Part shown: piece after piece, positions 38,158 through 46,854 of the stretch
Layout: each line of letters begins with the position of its first letter
Position numbering within the stretch: position 1 is the stretch's first letter
Notes under the pieces: generated by a model
What the model saw: the letters and a program-made list of their open reading frames with translations, nothing else
Told to the model about the DNA's origin: nothing
The model's database searches: none
Position numbers and translations under genes: made by a program
Assembly (NCBI RefSeq): GCF_002080045.1
Contig: NZ_MUIN01000007.1
Coordinates: 214,421 to 278,420, forward strand
Direction of reading: 5' to 3'
DNA from: Pseudomonas sp. Bc-h
GTDB taxonomy: Bacteria > Pseudomonadota > Gammaproteobacteria > Pseudomonadales > Pseudomonadaceae
DNA: 64,000 bases

Positions 38158-38748
38158 TCAATACGGCGTGCCGCTCGCCCGTTGGCGCCGTAAGGCGTGC
38201 GCGTACCACTCGAATTCGTCGAGAAAACGCTCCATCTGTTTCGTCGTGCGTTCATCTTTAGGCTGCCCGTCATCGGCGAGCGCTTCGCCAATGCGCGGGA
38301 TGGAAAACAGGCTGGGAATGCTCGGCATGCCCAGTTCGCCAAGAATCATCCGCAGTTGCATGGCCGCTCGCACGCCCCCGAATCCCCCTGCCGAATAACA
38401 GGCAATCGCCGAAGGCCGCCAGAAGTACTCTTCGAGAAAGTGATCGAGCAGATTCTTCAACGCCGGAGGCACGCCGTGGTTGTACTCGGCGCTGACCAAC
38501 AGAAAGCCGTCGGCACGTCGGTAAAGGCTGGCCAGTTGCTCAAGCTCGGCAGGCGCGCCACCTTTTGGATACTCCTTGTACATGCGATCGAGCAGAGGTA
38601 GCCGAATCTCCATGGGGTCGACCAGCACCGCCTCATGCCCTCTATTTTCAAGCGCTGGGACCAGTAAACGAGCGGCCTTGATACCTTGACGATCCACGCG
38701 TACCGAACCCAGCAGCACGGCGATGGTGAGAGGAGCGGTGTCTGACAT
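38158..38748 (-). CDS. NADPH-dependent FMN reductase (ArsH/SsuE-type flavodoxin-like)
   Basis: 196 residues. IAVLLGSVRVDRQGIKAARLL binds FMN phosphate in this family, and SAEYNHGVPPALKNLLDHF is the NADPH_FMN_red signature. It reduces flavin using NADPH, for chromate, quinone or sulphonate metabolism. The ATG at 38748 follows a GGAAG; an upstream extension of 24 codons has no family match. Its 3' end overlaps the frame read through the cyoD relic. Confidence 0.87.
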   Translation of the reverse strand: MSDTAPLTIAVLLGSVRVDRQGIKAARLLVPALENRGHEAVLVDPMEIRLPLLDRMYKEYPKGGAPAELEQLASLYRRADGFLLVSAEYNHGVPPALKNLLDHFLEEYFWRPSAIACYSAGGFGGVRAAMQLRMILGELGMPSIPSLFSIPRIGEALADDGQPKDERTTKQMERFLDEFEWYAHALRRQRASGTPY

Positions 38749-39056
38749 GTGTGCGGCTTCCAGAGATGAGTGCGTGGACGAGCTCTGAGAGTTGACGTCG
38801 CTTTCGGCAGGACGTTCCAAAAGCAGCCTGTCCGCGCACGGGCCTCATATTCTGAAACAATAGCGAGAGTGAGGTTCAGCGGGTTACCTAACCCGGTTTT
38901 TCGGGTGGTTTGTCCATGACATCCACGAAGTTTATGGTCGTGTTGGTCAGTTCGACCGTCTCGGAACGGTTGCCAGGCGAGGCCGGAGTACCGTTTGAGG
39001 GTTTGACAAGGCTGTGACTGGAGAAGAAGCTTCGTTCACGGAAAAGGGAGAAGCCT
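38749..39056. other. Intergenic region with possible promoter of the orphan module
   Basis: 308 bases. A TTGACA at 39003-39008 is the best -35-like element in front of the small gene at 39057, though no clear -10 follows. A weak 5-bp hairpin (ACCCG...CGGGT around 38891-38906) is present. No gene is credible. Confidence 0.4.
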
Positions 39057-39254
39057 ATGTCAGTCGCGAGCGTTATGAAATTTCTTGGGATACTGGACGA
39101 GACGGACATGTACATGAGGGCTAAGGGCGGAGGCAAAGGTATCCGTGTCGTGGGCCGAGGCATGCTCAAAGTGGATCGGAACGAAATTTACAGCTCCGAA
39201 AGCTACAAACAAGCCTGTGAGATGGCCAAACGCATCGCCGCCAAGCAAGCGTAA
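39057..39254 (+). CDS. Small orphan protein, 65 residues
   Basis: I do not recognise this protein. It has a good ribosome-binding site (GGGAG six to seven bases before ATG), is basic, and its first half is glycine- and lysine-rich (KGGGKGIRVVGRG) while its second half is a helical SSESYKQACEMAKRIAAKQ tail; there is no membrane segment. It ends two bases before the next gene, so the two are co-transcribed and probably act together. The codons are AT-richer than in the surrounding genes, a sign of recent acquisition. Confidence 0.75.
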   Translation: MSVASVMKFLGILDETDMYMRAKGGGKGIRVVGRGMLKVDRNEIYSSESYKQACEMAKRIAAKQA

Positions 39255-39256
39255 TC

Positions 39257-40066
39257 ATGGGGCTGCTATTAATACTCCCGCTTTTGGTGAGTGGCTATCT
39301 GGTCTGTATGAACCACCCTTATCATTTCTCTCGACTGCACCGCTACGATGGTCAGTTGCTCTATCTGTTGGTTGCCAAACTTGGTCTCTATTGCCTGCTG
39401 TTTGCTTTCTTTGCATGGGGCGGCGTGGTGTACCTGTCCCGCCATCATGAATGGTTCGAACCTCAGGAGTATGCGGCGTCGACCCTGCTCACGATGGGAA
39501 TTGCCAATGAGGCCGATGTCGCGCATTACGCATTCCTCCTTGAAGTTGCCATACTGTCGTTTTTCATACCCGTTCCGTGGGTGTTAACGGCCCGCTTCCT
39601 GGGCTTCTTGAAGGGAAAATTCACCCATTTCGAATCGGCCTCAGCGTATCACCGCGCACGACTGCTGATCGGCACACCGTTGGGTGAATTGCTGTTTGAT
39701 TCCGTTTCCAGGACACGCCAGATCCTTATGCTCACCATGAATGATCGTAAGGTCTACATTGGTCTGGTCGACTCACTCGGCGAAGCCAGTGAGAAAGAGT
39801 CCCCGCAAAGAACATTCAGCTTTTTGCCGAAGCTCAGCGGCTACCGTGACAAAGACAAGCTGGAACTCGAACTCACAACGATCTACTCGGACAGCGACAA
39901 GATCGCGGTGGTATTGCGGGAAGAGAACGTAATGACAGCGACGCCTTGGAATGCCGCACGCTGGGAAGTGTTTTCCTCGCAGCGACAAGAAAAAACGACA
40001 GAGAGCGTCAGAAAAAGCTTCCGTCAGCGTTTGAAAAATCATCGTAGCCGCATTTGTAATCAGTAA
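39257..40066 (+). CDS. Orphan membrane protein with a soluble C-terminal domain
   Basis: 269 residues; function not recognised. Three membrane segments are predicted (about residues 1-18, 36-62 and 88-112), followed by a roughly 150-residue cytoplasmic domain with LLIGTPLGELLFDSVSR and then alternating strands around MNDRKVYIGLVDSL, SFLPKLSGYRDKDKLELELTTIY and KIAVVLREENV, which look like a small beta-barrel. The C-terminus is very basic (SFRQRLKNHRSR). It starts two bases after the small gene. Base use is AT-richer than in its neighbours. It is flanked by ordinary chromosomal genes with no recombinase. Confidence 0.75.
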   Translation: MGLLLILPLLVSGYLVCMNHPYHFSRLHRYDGQLLYLLVAKLGLYCLLFAFFAWGGVVYLSRHHEWFEPQEYAASTLLTMGIANEADVAHYAFLLEVAILSFFIPVPWVLTARFLGFLKGKFTHFESASAYHRARLLIGTPLGELLFDSVSRTRQILMLTMNDRKVYIGLVDSLGEASEKESPQRTFSFLPKLSGYRDKDKLELELTTIYSDSDKIAVVLREENVMTATPWNAARWEVFSSQRQEKTTESVRKSFRQRLKNHRSRICNQ

Positions 40067-40120
40067 TAGAGACGGCTAGCGCAGAGCAACGAATTTTCCG
40101 AATATCCCGCAACCCCCATT

Positions 40121-40831
40121 TCATCCGATGCGTAAATCCCGCTCCCTCACCAACCCTTCCAGCGTAAACCGCGCCTGAGTCAACACGACCCCGCGCACCA
40201 GTTCCATTTCCTTCTGGTTGATCTCGGTCCATTTCAGCGCTTCGAGCAGCTTGGGTTTTTGCACTCTGAACGCGAGCCCTTGGGTGAACAGCGCCATCGA
40301 GTGAATGATCGTGCGCTCGTCGTCGACTGCGAGCCCGGACAGGCGGGCGATCAACAGGCGGATGACGGTGCCGACGCGGCGTTTGAAGCGTTCTTCGAAG
40401 GCCATAGAAGCGCTTTCGGGACACAGGCCGGCCTGGTGGCGATCGAGAAACGCCCTCAGGGCCGTGGCCCTGGTGCTGTCCTGAATGGTCGAGACTACCG
40501 CGCTGAGCATGCCCAACGCCGCTTCTATCAATGCCTGGTCGTTGGTGTTTTCGTCAGCCAGTGCGCGTTCGGCCGCCTCCACGGTGTCGCCCATCATTCG
40601 CCACATCAGGGTGATCAGGTGCTCGACGCACTCGAGGTAAACCCCTTCCTTGCCATCGAAGTAGTACTGGAGCGCAGGGGCATTGACTCCCGCGGCGTTG
40701 GCGATGTCGCGAGTGGATGCGCCCTCGTAGCCGCGTTCGCCAAATACCGCGATGGCCGCCTCGACGATGCGCGCGCGGGTTTCTTCACCGCGTTGGTAAC
40801 CACCCTCGGCGGCAGGTTTGTGTCGTGCCAT
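40121..40831 (-). CDS. TetR-family repressor, CecR/YbiH-like
   Basis: 236 residues. The N-terminal HTH (RARIVEAAIAVFGERGYEGASTRDIANAAGVN, then LQYYFDGKEGVY) is typical TetR, and the ~150-residue C-terminal domain matches the CecR/DUF1956 type that controls multidrug exporters. The ATG at 40831 has GGAG six bases upstream. It is divergent from the efflux operon at 40930; the palindrome at 40877-40898 is a likely operator for it. Confidence 0.9.
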   Translation of the reverse strand: MARHKPAAEGGYQRGEETRARIVEAAIAVFGERGYEGASTRDIANAAGVNAPALQYYFDGKEGVYLECVEHLITLMWRMMGDTVEAAERALADENTNDQALIEAALGMLSAVVSTIQDSTRATALRAFLDRHQAGLCPESASMAFEERFKRRVGTVIRLLIARLSGLAVDDERTIIHSMALFTQGLAFRVQKPKLLEALKWTEINQKEMELVRGVVLTQARFTLEGLVRERDLRIG

Positions 40832-40869
40832 GTGCAGCTCCATTTCGGGACCCGGCCAAAATATACCAG

Positions 40870-40900
40870 TTGACAAAAATTCGCGAACACACGAATTTAT
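40870..40900 (+). promoter_or_regulatory. Promoter of the efflux operon with embedded palindromic operator
   Basis: TTGACA at 40870-40875 is a perfect -35, with an AATTTAT-like -10 at about 40894-40900. Between and across them lies the perfect inverted repeat AAATTCG (40877-40883) and CGAATTT (40892-40898), spacer eight bases. A TetR dimer bound there would block RNA polymerase. It lies in the 98-base gap between the CecR-like gene and the fusion-protein gene, so it may control both. Confidence 0.68.
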
Positions 40901-40929
40901 TCCACCTGATATAAATCTGGAGTGACCCG

Positions 40930-42039
40930 ATGTCCGCTGCGCCCCCCTCCCCTCAGGTCATTCCTGAAAACACAGTCAACAGCCAACGCGGCAAAGCCCG
41001 TCGAGTACTGCAGACGCTGGTGACGATCGCTTTGCTGATCGGCGTTGCCTGGGCCGCGTGGTGGTGGATCAACGGCCGTTTCATCGAAAGCACCGACGAC
41101 GCCTATCTTCAGGCGGACAGCATCAGTGTGGCGCCGAAGATCAGCGGCTACGTGGGTGAAGTGCTGGTGGCCGATAACCAGACCGTGAAGCGCGGCGACG
41201 TGCTGGTGCGGCTGGACGCCCGCAAGTATCAGGCGATCAGTGACGAAGCCTCCGCGACCATCGCCGCACGCAACGCCGATCTGGCCAAGGCGCAGGCGGA
41301 TCTCGTGCAGCAGGATTCGACGATTGCCGAGGCCCGCGCGCAGCTGCAAGGCGCCGAGGCTGATGCTCGCCACGCCCAGACCGAAGTCGCCCGATATGCG
41401 CCGCTGGCGCGCTCGGGGGCCGAGCCGGAAGAACGCCTGGCGCAGCTGAACAACCAGCTCGCCCAGGCCCGCAGTACCGTGGCGGCAAAGCAGGCGGCGT
41501 TGCGCTCCAGTGAAACCCGTTATGGAACCTTGCAGGCCCAACTCAAGCAGGCGCAGGCCCAGCTCGGCGTCGCCAAGGCCAGCGAAGCGCAAAGCCAACT
41601 GGATGTCGACGACGCGGTGATCCGCAGCCCGCTCGATGGCCGGGTGGCGGATCGCGGCGTGCGTGTCGGTCAGTACGTTCAGCCGGGCACGCGGCTGTTG
41701 ACGGTAGTGCCGGTAAATTCGATCTACCTGACGGCCAACTACAAGGAAACGCAGATTGGCGACATGCGCGCCGGTCAGACCGTCACCGTCCACGTAGACG
41801 CTCTGCCGGGGCATGCACTGAACGGCCACATCGACAGCCTGGCGCCCGGCACCGGCGCCCAGTTCGCCCTGCTGCCGCCGTCCAACGCCACCGGCAACTT
41901 CACCAAGATCGTTCAGCGCGTGCCGGTACGCATTGCGCTGGACGTGACCGATGACGTGCGCACCGCCCTGGTTCCCGGCCTGTCGGCCACGGTGGAGGTC
42001 GATACGCGCACCAAGAAGGCAGAAACCAATCATGGCTGA
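40930..42039 (+). CDS. EmrA-like membrane fusion protein of the second efflux operon
   Basis: 369 residues. A single membrane anchor lies at about residues 25-45, then the ESTDDAYLQADSISVAPKISGYVGEVLVADNQ lipoyl/beta-hairpin motif, a coiled-coil hairpin and the barrel (SPLDGRVADRGVRVGQYVQPGTRLLTVVP). It bridges the MFS pump and outer-membrane channel. It overlaps the pump gene by eight bases. Probably repressed by the CecR-like protein at 40121-40831. The order adaptor-pump-channel differs from the first operon's pump-adaptor-channel. Confidence 0.93.
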   Translation: MSAAPPSPQVIPENTVNSQRGKARRVLQTLVTIALLIGVAWAAWWWINGRFIESTDDAYLQADSISVAPKISGYVGEVLVADNQTVKRGDVLVRLDARKYQAISDEASATIAARNADLAKAQADLVQQDSTIAEARAQLQGAEADARHAQTEVARYAPLARSGAEPEERLAQLNNQLAQARSTVAAKQAALRSSETRYGTLQAQLKQAQAQLGVAKASEAQSQLDVDDAVIRSPLDGRVADRGVRVGQYVQPGTRLLTVVPVNSIYLTANYKETQIGDMRAGQTVTVHVDALPGHALNGHIDSLAPGTGAQFALLPPSNATGNFTKIVQRVPVRIALDVTDDVRTALVPGLSATVEVDTRTKKAETNHG

Positions 42040-43612
42040 GGCGCTCGTGAGCGAGGTCCCGGCGGACCGGCCGCGAAACGCGTCCCTGACCGACTGGATC
42101 GCCGTCGCCGCCGGCTCGCTGGGCGCACTGCTGGCGACGCTGGATATCTCGATCACCAACTCGGCGTTGCCGCAGATTCAGGGGCAGATCGGCGCAACCG
42201 GCACTGAGGGGACTTGGATTGCCACAGGCTACCTGATGTCGGAAATCGTGATGATTCCCCTCGCTGCATGGCTGACCCGCGTCTTCGGCCTGCGCCGGTT
42301 CCTGATCGGCACCGCGCTGATGTTCACCTTCTTTTCGATGTTCTGCGGCCTGTCGTCCAGCCTCGGCGCCATGATTGCCGGGCGAATCGGCCAGGGCTTT
42401 GCCGGCGGCGCGATGATCCCGACGGCGCAGACCATCGTTCGCACACGCCTGCCTACGCATCAGTTGCCCATCGGCACCACCCTGTTCGGCATGACGGCGA
42501 TTCTCGGGCCGCTGCTGGGCCCGGTAGTGGGCGGCTGGCTGACAGAAAACATCGACTGGCGCTGGTGCTTCTTTCTCAACCTGCCCATCGCCATCGCACT
42601 GATCGCGCTGCTGTTCACCGGGCTGCCTGCCGAGCGCATGAACCTGGAGCGTTTCATCAAGGCCGACTGGCTGGGCATCCTCGGTTTGGCCATGGGCTTG
42701 AGTTCGATGACCGTGGTACTGGAAGAAGGTCAGCGCGAGCACTGGTTCGATTCGCTGCTGATCATCTGGCTGAGCATTGCCATGCTGGTCGGGTTCTTTC
42801 TGATCGCAGTCGGCCAAATCAGGTCGGGCACGCCGATCCTGCGCCTGCAACTGGTGCTCAACGGCAGTTTTGGCGGCGTCCTGCTGATCGCTACCACCGT
42901 CGGCGCCGGGCTTTACGGAACCGCTTATCTGGTGCCGCAATTCCTTGGCGTGCTCTCAGGCTACAACGCCGAGCAGTCGGGTTCGATCATGCTGCTGTCG
43001 GGCATTCCTGCATTTGTGCTCATGGCGTTTCTGCCGAAAATGCTCGGCCGTTACGACCTGCGCCTGATGGTCGGCGCAGGGCTGTTGCTGTACTGGGCCA
43101 GTTGCTTTCTCGACACGCAATTGACCGTCGAAAGCGTCGGCCATGACTTCGTCCTCTCGCAACTGTTACGCGGCTTCGGCCAAATCCTGGTGATGATGCC
43201 GCTCAGCCAGTTGTCGATGCGATCGGTCGAGACCAAGGATGCTGGCGACGCCTCAGGGCTCTACAACATGTCGCGCAATCTGGGCGGCACCCTCGGCCTG
43301 GCGCTGCTCGGGGTACTGATGGATCGCCGCAGCCACTTCCATGACGACGCCCTGCGCGAAGGCATTCTGGCCAACAGTCAACTGGCGCAGGACCAAATGG
43401 CAAGCAACACCGCCAGCTACCTCGCTCAGACCGGCGCTGCTTCCACGGCGCAGTTGCAGGCATTCGCCCAACTGGCCAACGACATCGCCCAACAAGCTGC
43501 CGTGATGGCTTACAACGATGCGTTCTACGTGCTGGGGCTGGCGATGATTGCCTGTCTGCCCCTGATCTTCATCCTGAAAAAGCGCGCGGCGCAGGCAGGC
43601 CCACGAACATGA
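42032..43612 (+). CDS. DHA2-family MFS drug exporter (EmrB-like)
   Basis: 526 residues with fourteen predicted membrane segments. Family motifs are ATLDISITNSALPQIQGQIGAT in the first helix, WIATGYLMSEIVMIPLAAW, and the antiporter motif region GMTAILGPLLGPVVGGWLTENIDWRWCFFLNLP. It expels lipophilic or cationic drugs by H+ exchange. The ATG at 42032 overlaps the adaptor gene; the downstream channel gene overlaps by four bases (ATGA), so the three are one transcript. Confidence 0.94.
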   Translation: MAEALVSEVPADRPRNASLTDWIAVAAGSLGALLATLDISITNSALPQIQGQIGATGTEGTWIATGYLMSEIVMIPLAAWLTRVFGLRRFLIGTALMFTFFSMFCGLSSSLGAMIAGRIGQGFAGGAMIPTAQTIVRTRLPTHQLPIGTTLFGMTAILGPLLGPVVGGWLTENIDWRWCFFLNLPIAIALIALLFTGLPAERMNLERFIKADWLGILGLAMGLSSMTVVLEEGQREHWFDSLLIIWLSIAMLVGFFLIAVGQIRSGTPILRLQLVLNGSFGGVLLIATTVGAGLYGTAYLVPQFLGVLSGYNAEQSGSIMLLSGIPAFVLMAFLPKMLGRYDLRLMVGAGLLLYWASCFLDTQLTVESVGHDFVLSQLLRGFGQILVMMPLSQLSMRSVETKDAGDASGLYNMSRNLGGTLGLALLGVLMDRRSHFHDDALREGILANSQLAQDQMASNTASYLAQTGAASTAQLQAFAQLANDIAQQAAVMAYNDAFYVLGLAMIACLPLIFILKKRAAQAGPRT

Positions 43613-45030
43613 TTTCTCGCTCACTTGCTATATCGCTGACCGTTGGCCTGCTCTCTGCCTGCACCGTCGGGCCGGACTATCATGGCGCCCCTGCCGTCGC
43701 CCCGAAAACCCTGGCCGCCGGGCGGTTGCCCCATGCCGACAACACGGCATCGCGCGAGCCCGGTGTCGCCCAGTGGTGGCAGTCCCTGGGCGATACTCAG
43801 CTCAATGATTTGATCAACCAGGCACTGCAAAACAGCCCGGACATCACTACCGCCCAGGCGCGATTAAGGCAGTCCCGCGCCAGCCTCAGTGGCGCCAACG
43901 CCGATGCGATGCCAAAGCTGAGCGCCGATGCCGCGATGCTGAAACTGCGCTCCCCCGACACCTCGGCCCTGGGAGGCAGCGGCGGTGGCGGACGCGGCCC
44001 GTTGACGCTGTACCTCGCCGGCTTCGACGCCAGTTGGGAAGCCGACCTGTTCGGCGGCACGCGCCGGGCGATCGAAGCGGCGCAGGCTGAAGCCGAGTCT
44101 TCTCAGGCGCGGTTGGCCGACGCACAGGTGCAACTGGCAGCCGAAGTGGTACAGACCTACGCCGACCTGCGCGATCAACAAGCGCGACTGGCGCTGATCG
44201 ATGCCAGTGTCGACATCGAAGATCAGGCCCTGGACCTCACCCGGCAACGGCGCAGCCGAGGCGTCGCCTCCCAGTTGCAGCTGGAACAGGTGCTGACTCA
44301 GGCCGATAACACTCGCGCCCAGCGTTTGCCGTTGCAAGCCTCGATTGTCGAGTCAGTGGATCAACTGGGACTGCTCTGCGGGCTGGAACCCGGCGAACTG
44401 GATGCGCGCCTCGATCCAGCACGTCCCCTGCCTTCGATTCCCAGCCAGGTGCCGTTCGCCGACCCCGCAGCCATTCTCAAGGCTCGCCCTGACATCCGCG
44501 TCGCCGAGCGGGCACTGGCGTCGAGCAACGCCCAGATCGGCGAGAAAAAGGCCGACTGGTTTCCCAAGCTCAGCCTGACCGGAGACTTATCGTTCTCCGC
44601 TGCAGACCCTGGGCACCTTGCGCGCAAGGACAACGGCACTTGGCTGCTGCTGCCCAGGCTGACCTGGAACATCCTTGATTTCGGGCGAGTTGCGGCCAGT
44701 GTCGAAGGCGCTGAAGCCGGGCGAGATGAAGCGCTGGCGCAATACAAGAGTGTGGTGTTGAGCGCGCTGCGTGATGCCGATGTGGCACTGGCGCGCTACG
44801 GGCATCAACGGGAAAACGTGGTGCTGTTGCGCAGCGTCGAGTCTTCGGCAGTGCGCGCCGCCGATCTCACACGGCAGCGCTATCGCGCAGGCACCGCCAG
44901 CACCCTGGACTGGCTGGACGCCGAACGCACCCGCTATCAGGCGCAGGAAAGCCGGATATCCGGCGACGCCGCCCTGCTCAAGGATTTTGCTTCCTTGCAC
45001 AAATCCCTCGGCTTGGGCTGGACGCTGTAG
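43609..45030 (+). CDS. NodT-family outer-membrane factor of the second efflux operon
   Basis: 473 residues with a lipobox near residue 18 (LLSAC) and the two OEP repeats, with KARPDIRVAERALASSNAQIGEKKADWFPKLSLTG in the second. It completes the tripartite pump. It has the RND-type outer-membrane lipoprotein length and no damage. The gene ends one base before the convergent epimerase gene. Confidence 0.93.
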   Translation: MISRSLAISLTVGLLSACTVGPDYHGAPAVAPKTLAAGRLPHADNTASREPGVAQWWQSLGDTQLNDLINQALQNSPDITTAQARLRQSRASLSGANADAMPKLSADAAMLKLRSPDTSALGGSGGGGRGPLTLYLAGFDASWEADLFGGTRRAIEAAQAEAESSQARLADAQVQLAAEVVQTYADLRDQQARLALIDASVDIEDQALDLTRQRRSRGVASQLQLEQVLTQADNTRAQRLPLQASIVESVDQLGLLCGLEPGELDARLDPARPLPSIPSQVPFADPAAILKARPDIRVAERALASSNAQIGEKKADWFPKLSLTGDLSFSAADPGHLARKDNGTWLLLPRLTWNILDFGRVAASVEGAEAGRDEALAQYKSVVLSALRDADVALARYGHQRENVVLLRSVESSAVRAADLTRQRYRAGTASTLDWLDAERTRYQAQESRISGDAALLKDFASLHKSLGLGWTL

Positions 45031-45031
45031 G

Positions 45032-45919
45032 CTAACGGCCGAAGAACGTTTCAAGGTCGGCGATCAGACCCGGCCCGGTTGGCTGCCAGCCAAGCCGTTG
45101 CCGGGTCTTGCTGTTATGCGCAGACATGTCTTTGCCAGCGAAGGCTGACATCCAGCCGAAATGCGCCGCTGCTGCTTCCCCTGACAATGCCACGGTCGGT
45201 ATGCCGAGACCCTGACCAATCGTCTGAGCGATGTCGCGAAAGGCGATGCCTTCCTCGGTGACGCCATGATAGCGAGCACCCGGCTGGTGCTTTTCCAGCG
45301 CCAGTCGGTACAGGTGCGCGGTGTCTGCGAGGTGCGCCGCCGACCATTGATTGAGCCCCTCGTCGACGTAGGCGGACAGCCCTGTTTGCCGCGCCAGTTC
45401 GATCAGGTAACTGACCAGCCCCTGTTTGACCGGGTTGTGAATCTGCGACAAACGCATGACCACCACGTTGATGCCGCGTTGTGTCAGCTCGCGCCCGGCC
45501 AGCTCGGACGCCACCCGTGGGTTGGGATGATCAGGGTCGAAATGATCTTCGTCCGCAGCCTGCCCAAACCCCGTTGAGCCCATCGCCGTACCGGAAGTGA
45601 TGATCAGTGGGCGTTGCGACCCCGCCAGTGCGGAACCCAACGCGGCAATGACCCGCGCATCCTTCTGACAGTTGGCGATGAAATTCGCGAAGTCATGATC
45701 GAAGGCGGTATGAATGACCGCATCGCACTGCTCCGCTCCGCGCTGCAAACTCGCAAGGTCTTCAATGTCACCTTGATGGGATTCGGCGCCCATGGCCAGC
45801 AGCTTGCGTGCCCCCTCCTGCGAACGCGTCAGCCCCAGAACCTGGTGACCTGCATGGAGCAATTCCTGAGCGACTTGGGAGCCTATGAAGCCTGTTGAAC
45901 CGGTAAGAAATACGCGCAT
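45032..45919 (-). CDS. NAD-dependent epimerase/dehydratase-family protein (extended SDR)
   Basis: 295 residues. It begins MRVFLTGSTGFIGSQVAQEL, the TGxxGxxG cofactor motif of extended/atypical SDRs, and has a QGDIEDL acidic residue after the second strand and SQIHNPVKQGLVSY. The catalytic tyrosine of the usual YxxxK is not evident, which fits the NmrA/quinone-reductase-like subgroup. Divergent from the XRE regulator at 46018; substrate unknown. Confidence 0.86.
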   Translation of the reverse strand: MRVFLTGSTGFIGSQVAQELLHAGHQVLGLTRSQEGARKLLAMGAESHQGDIEDLASLQRGAEQCDAVIHTAFDHDFANFIANCQKDARVIAALGSALAGSQRPLIITSGTAMGSTGFGQAADEDHFDPDHPNPRVASELAGRELTQRGINVVVMRLSQIHNPVKQGLVSYLIELARQTGLSAYVDEGLNQWSAAHLADTAHLYRLALEKHQPGARYHGVTEEGIAFRDIAQTIGQGLGIPTVALSGEAAAAHFGWMSAFAGKDMSAHNSKTRQRLGWQPTGPGLIADLETFFGR

Positions 45920-46017
45920 GGGTCAAATCTCTCTTTGCTGAAGGTGCCAGCGTGCGCGTAGTGTTTATCCGGTAAAAGACGTGACGTTATCAGGGTATAG
46001 GAACTAACAGGCTCAGC

Positions 46018-46848
46018 ATGGCAGATCAGTCGATTCATCTCTTGGGCACCTATCTGAAGGATTGCCGTGCGCGGCTGGACCCGGCCAGCTTCGGCTTTTC
46101 CAGCAGCCGTCGGCGCACGCCGGGCCTGCGCCGGGAGGAAGTGGCCCAACGCGCGAATATCAGTCCGACCTGGTACACCTGGCTGGAACAGGGCCGTGGC
46201 GGCGCGCCTTCAACCGAGGTCCTGAACCGGATCGCCCAAAGCCTGCTGATGACCGAGCCCGAGCGCGAGCACCTGTTCCTGCTCGCGTTCGGCCATCCGC
46301 CGGAGGTCGTCTATCACGCGCCGGAGGGCGTGACACCGCGCCTGCAACGTTTGCTGGACACCCTCGAATTCAGCCCCGCCCTGATCAAGACCGCTACCTG
46401 GGACGTACTGGCCTGGAATCGCGCAGCGGCGGCAGTGTTCACCGATTACAACCTGTTGCCGACATCGCAGCGCAACATCCTCAAGCTGATGTTTCTCAAC
46501 CCTGGCGCACGTGCGAGGCAGGATGACTGGGAAAGCATGGCGCGCTTCATCGTTGCGACCTTTCGCGCGGACGCCGTTCGCGCCGGCGCCGCCTCGCAAG
46601 TCAGCAGGCTGGTCGAGGAGCTGTGCAGCCAGAGCCCGGAGTTCGCAACCTTCTGGAGCGACAACGATGTGCGCGTTCATGGCGAAGGCACCAAACGACT
46701 GCACCATGAAACTCATGGCGTGATCGAGCTGGAGTACTCGGGTTTTGCAGTGGACGGCCGTCCGGATCTGGGAATGATCGTCTACAACCCCGCGACGCCC
46801 GAAACCGCCGAGCGGATTCGGGCGCTGGTGCAAAGTCATAAAGGCTGA
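46018..46848 (+). CDS. XRE-family regulator with MmyB-like ligand-binding domain
   Basis: 276 residues. The N-terminal HTH (LRREEVAQRANISPTWYTWLEQGRG, about residues 35-60) is the XRE type, and the remainder is the MmyB PAS-like fold that binds fatty-acyl or similar ligands (STDVLAWNRAAAAVF-like DVLAWNRAAAAVF). It is divergent from the SDR gene 98 bases away, and such regulators usually control the adjacent oxidoreductase. Its ligand is unknown. Confidence 0.9.
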   Translation: MADQSIHLLGTYLKDCRARLDPASFGFSSSRRRTPGLRREEVAQRANISPTWYTWLEQGRGGAPSTEVLNRIAQSLLMTEPEREHLFLLAFGHPPEVVYHAPEGVTPRLQRLLDTLEFSPALIKTATWDVLAWNRAAAAVFTDYNLLPTSQRNILKLMFLNPGARARQDDWESMARFIVATFRADAVRAGAASQVSRLVEELCSQSPEFATFWSDNDVRVHGEGTKRLHHETHGVIELEYSGFAVDGRPDLGMIVYNPATPETAERIRALVQSHKG

Positions 46849-46854
46849 CGGCGG

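Noticed and set aside
35698..38193. An insertion sequence as the cause of the cyo damage
   Set aside because: No transposase gene, terminal inverted repeats or target duplication could be seen at the breakpoints.
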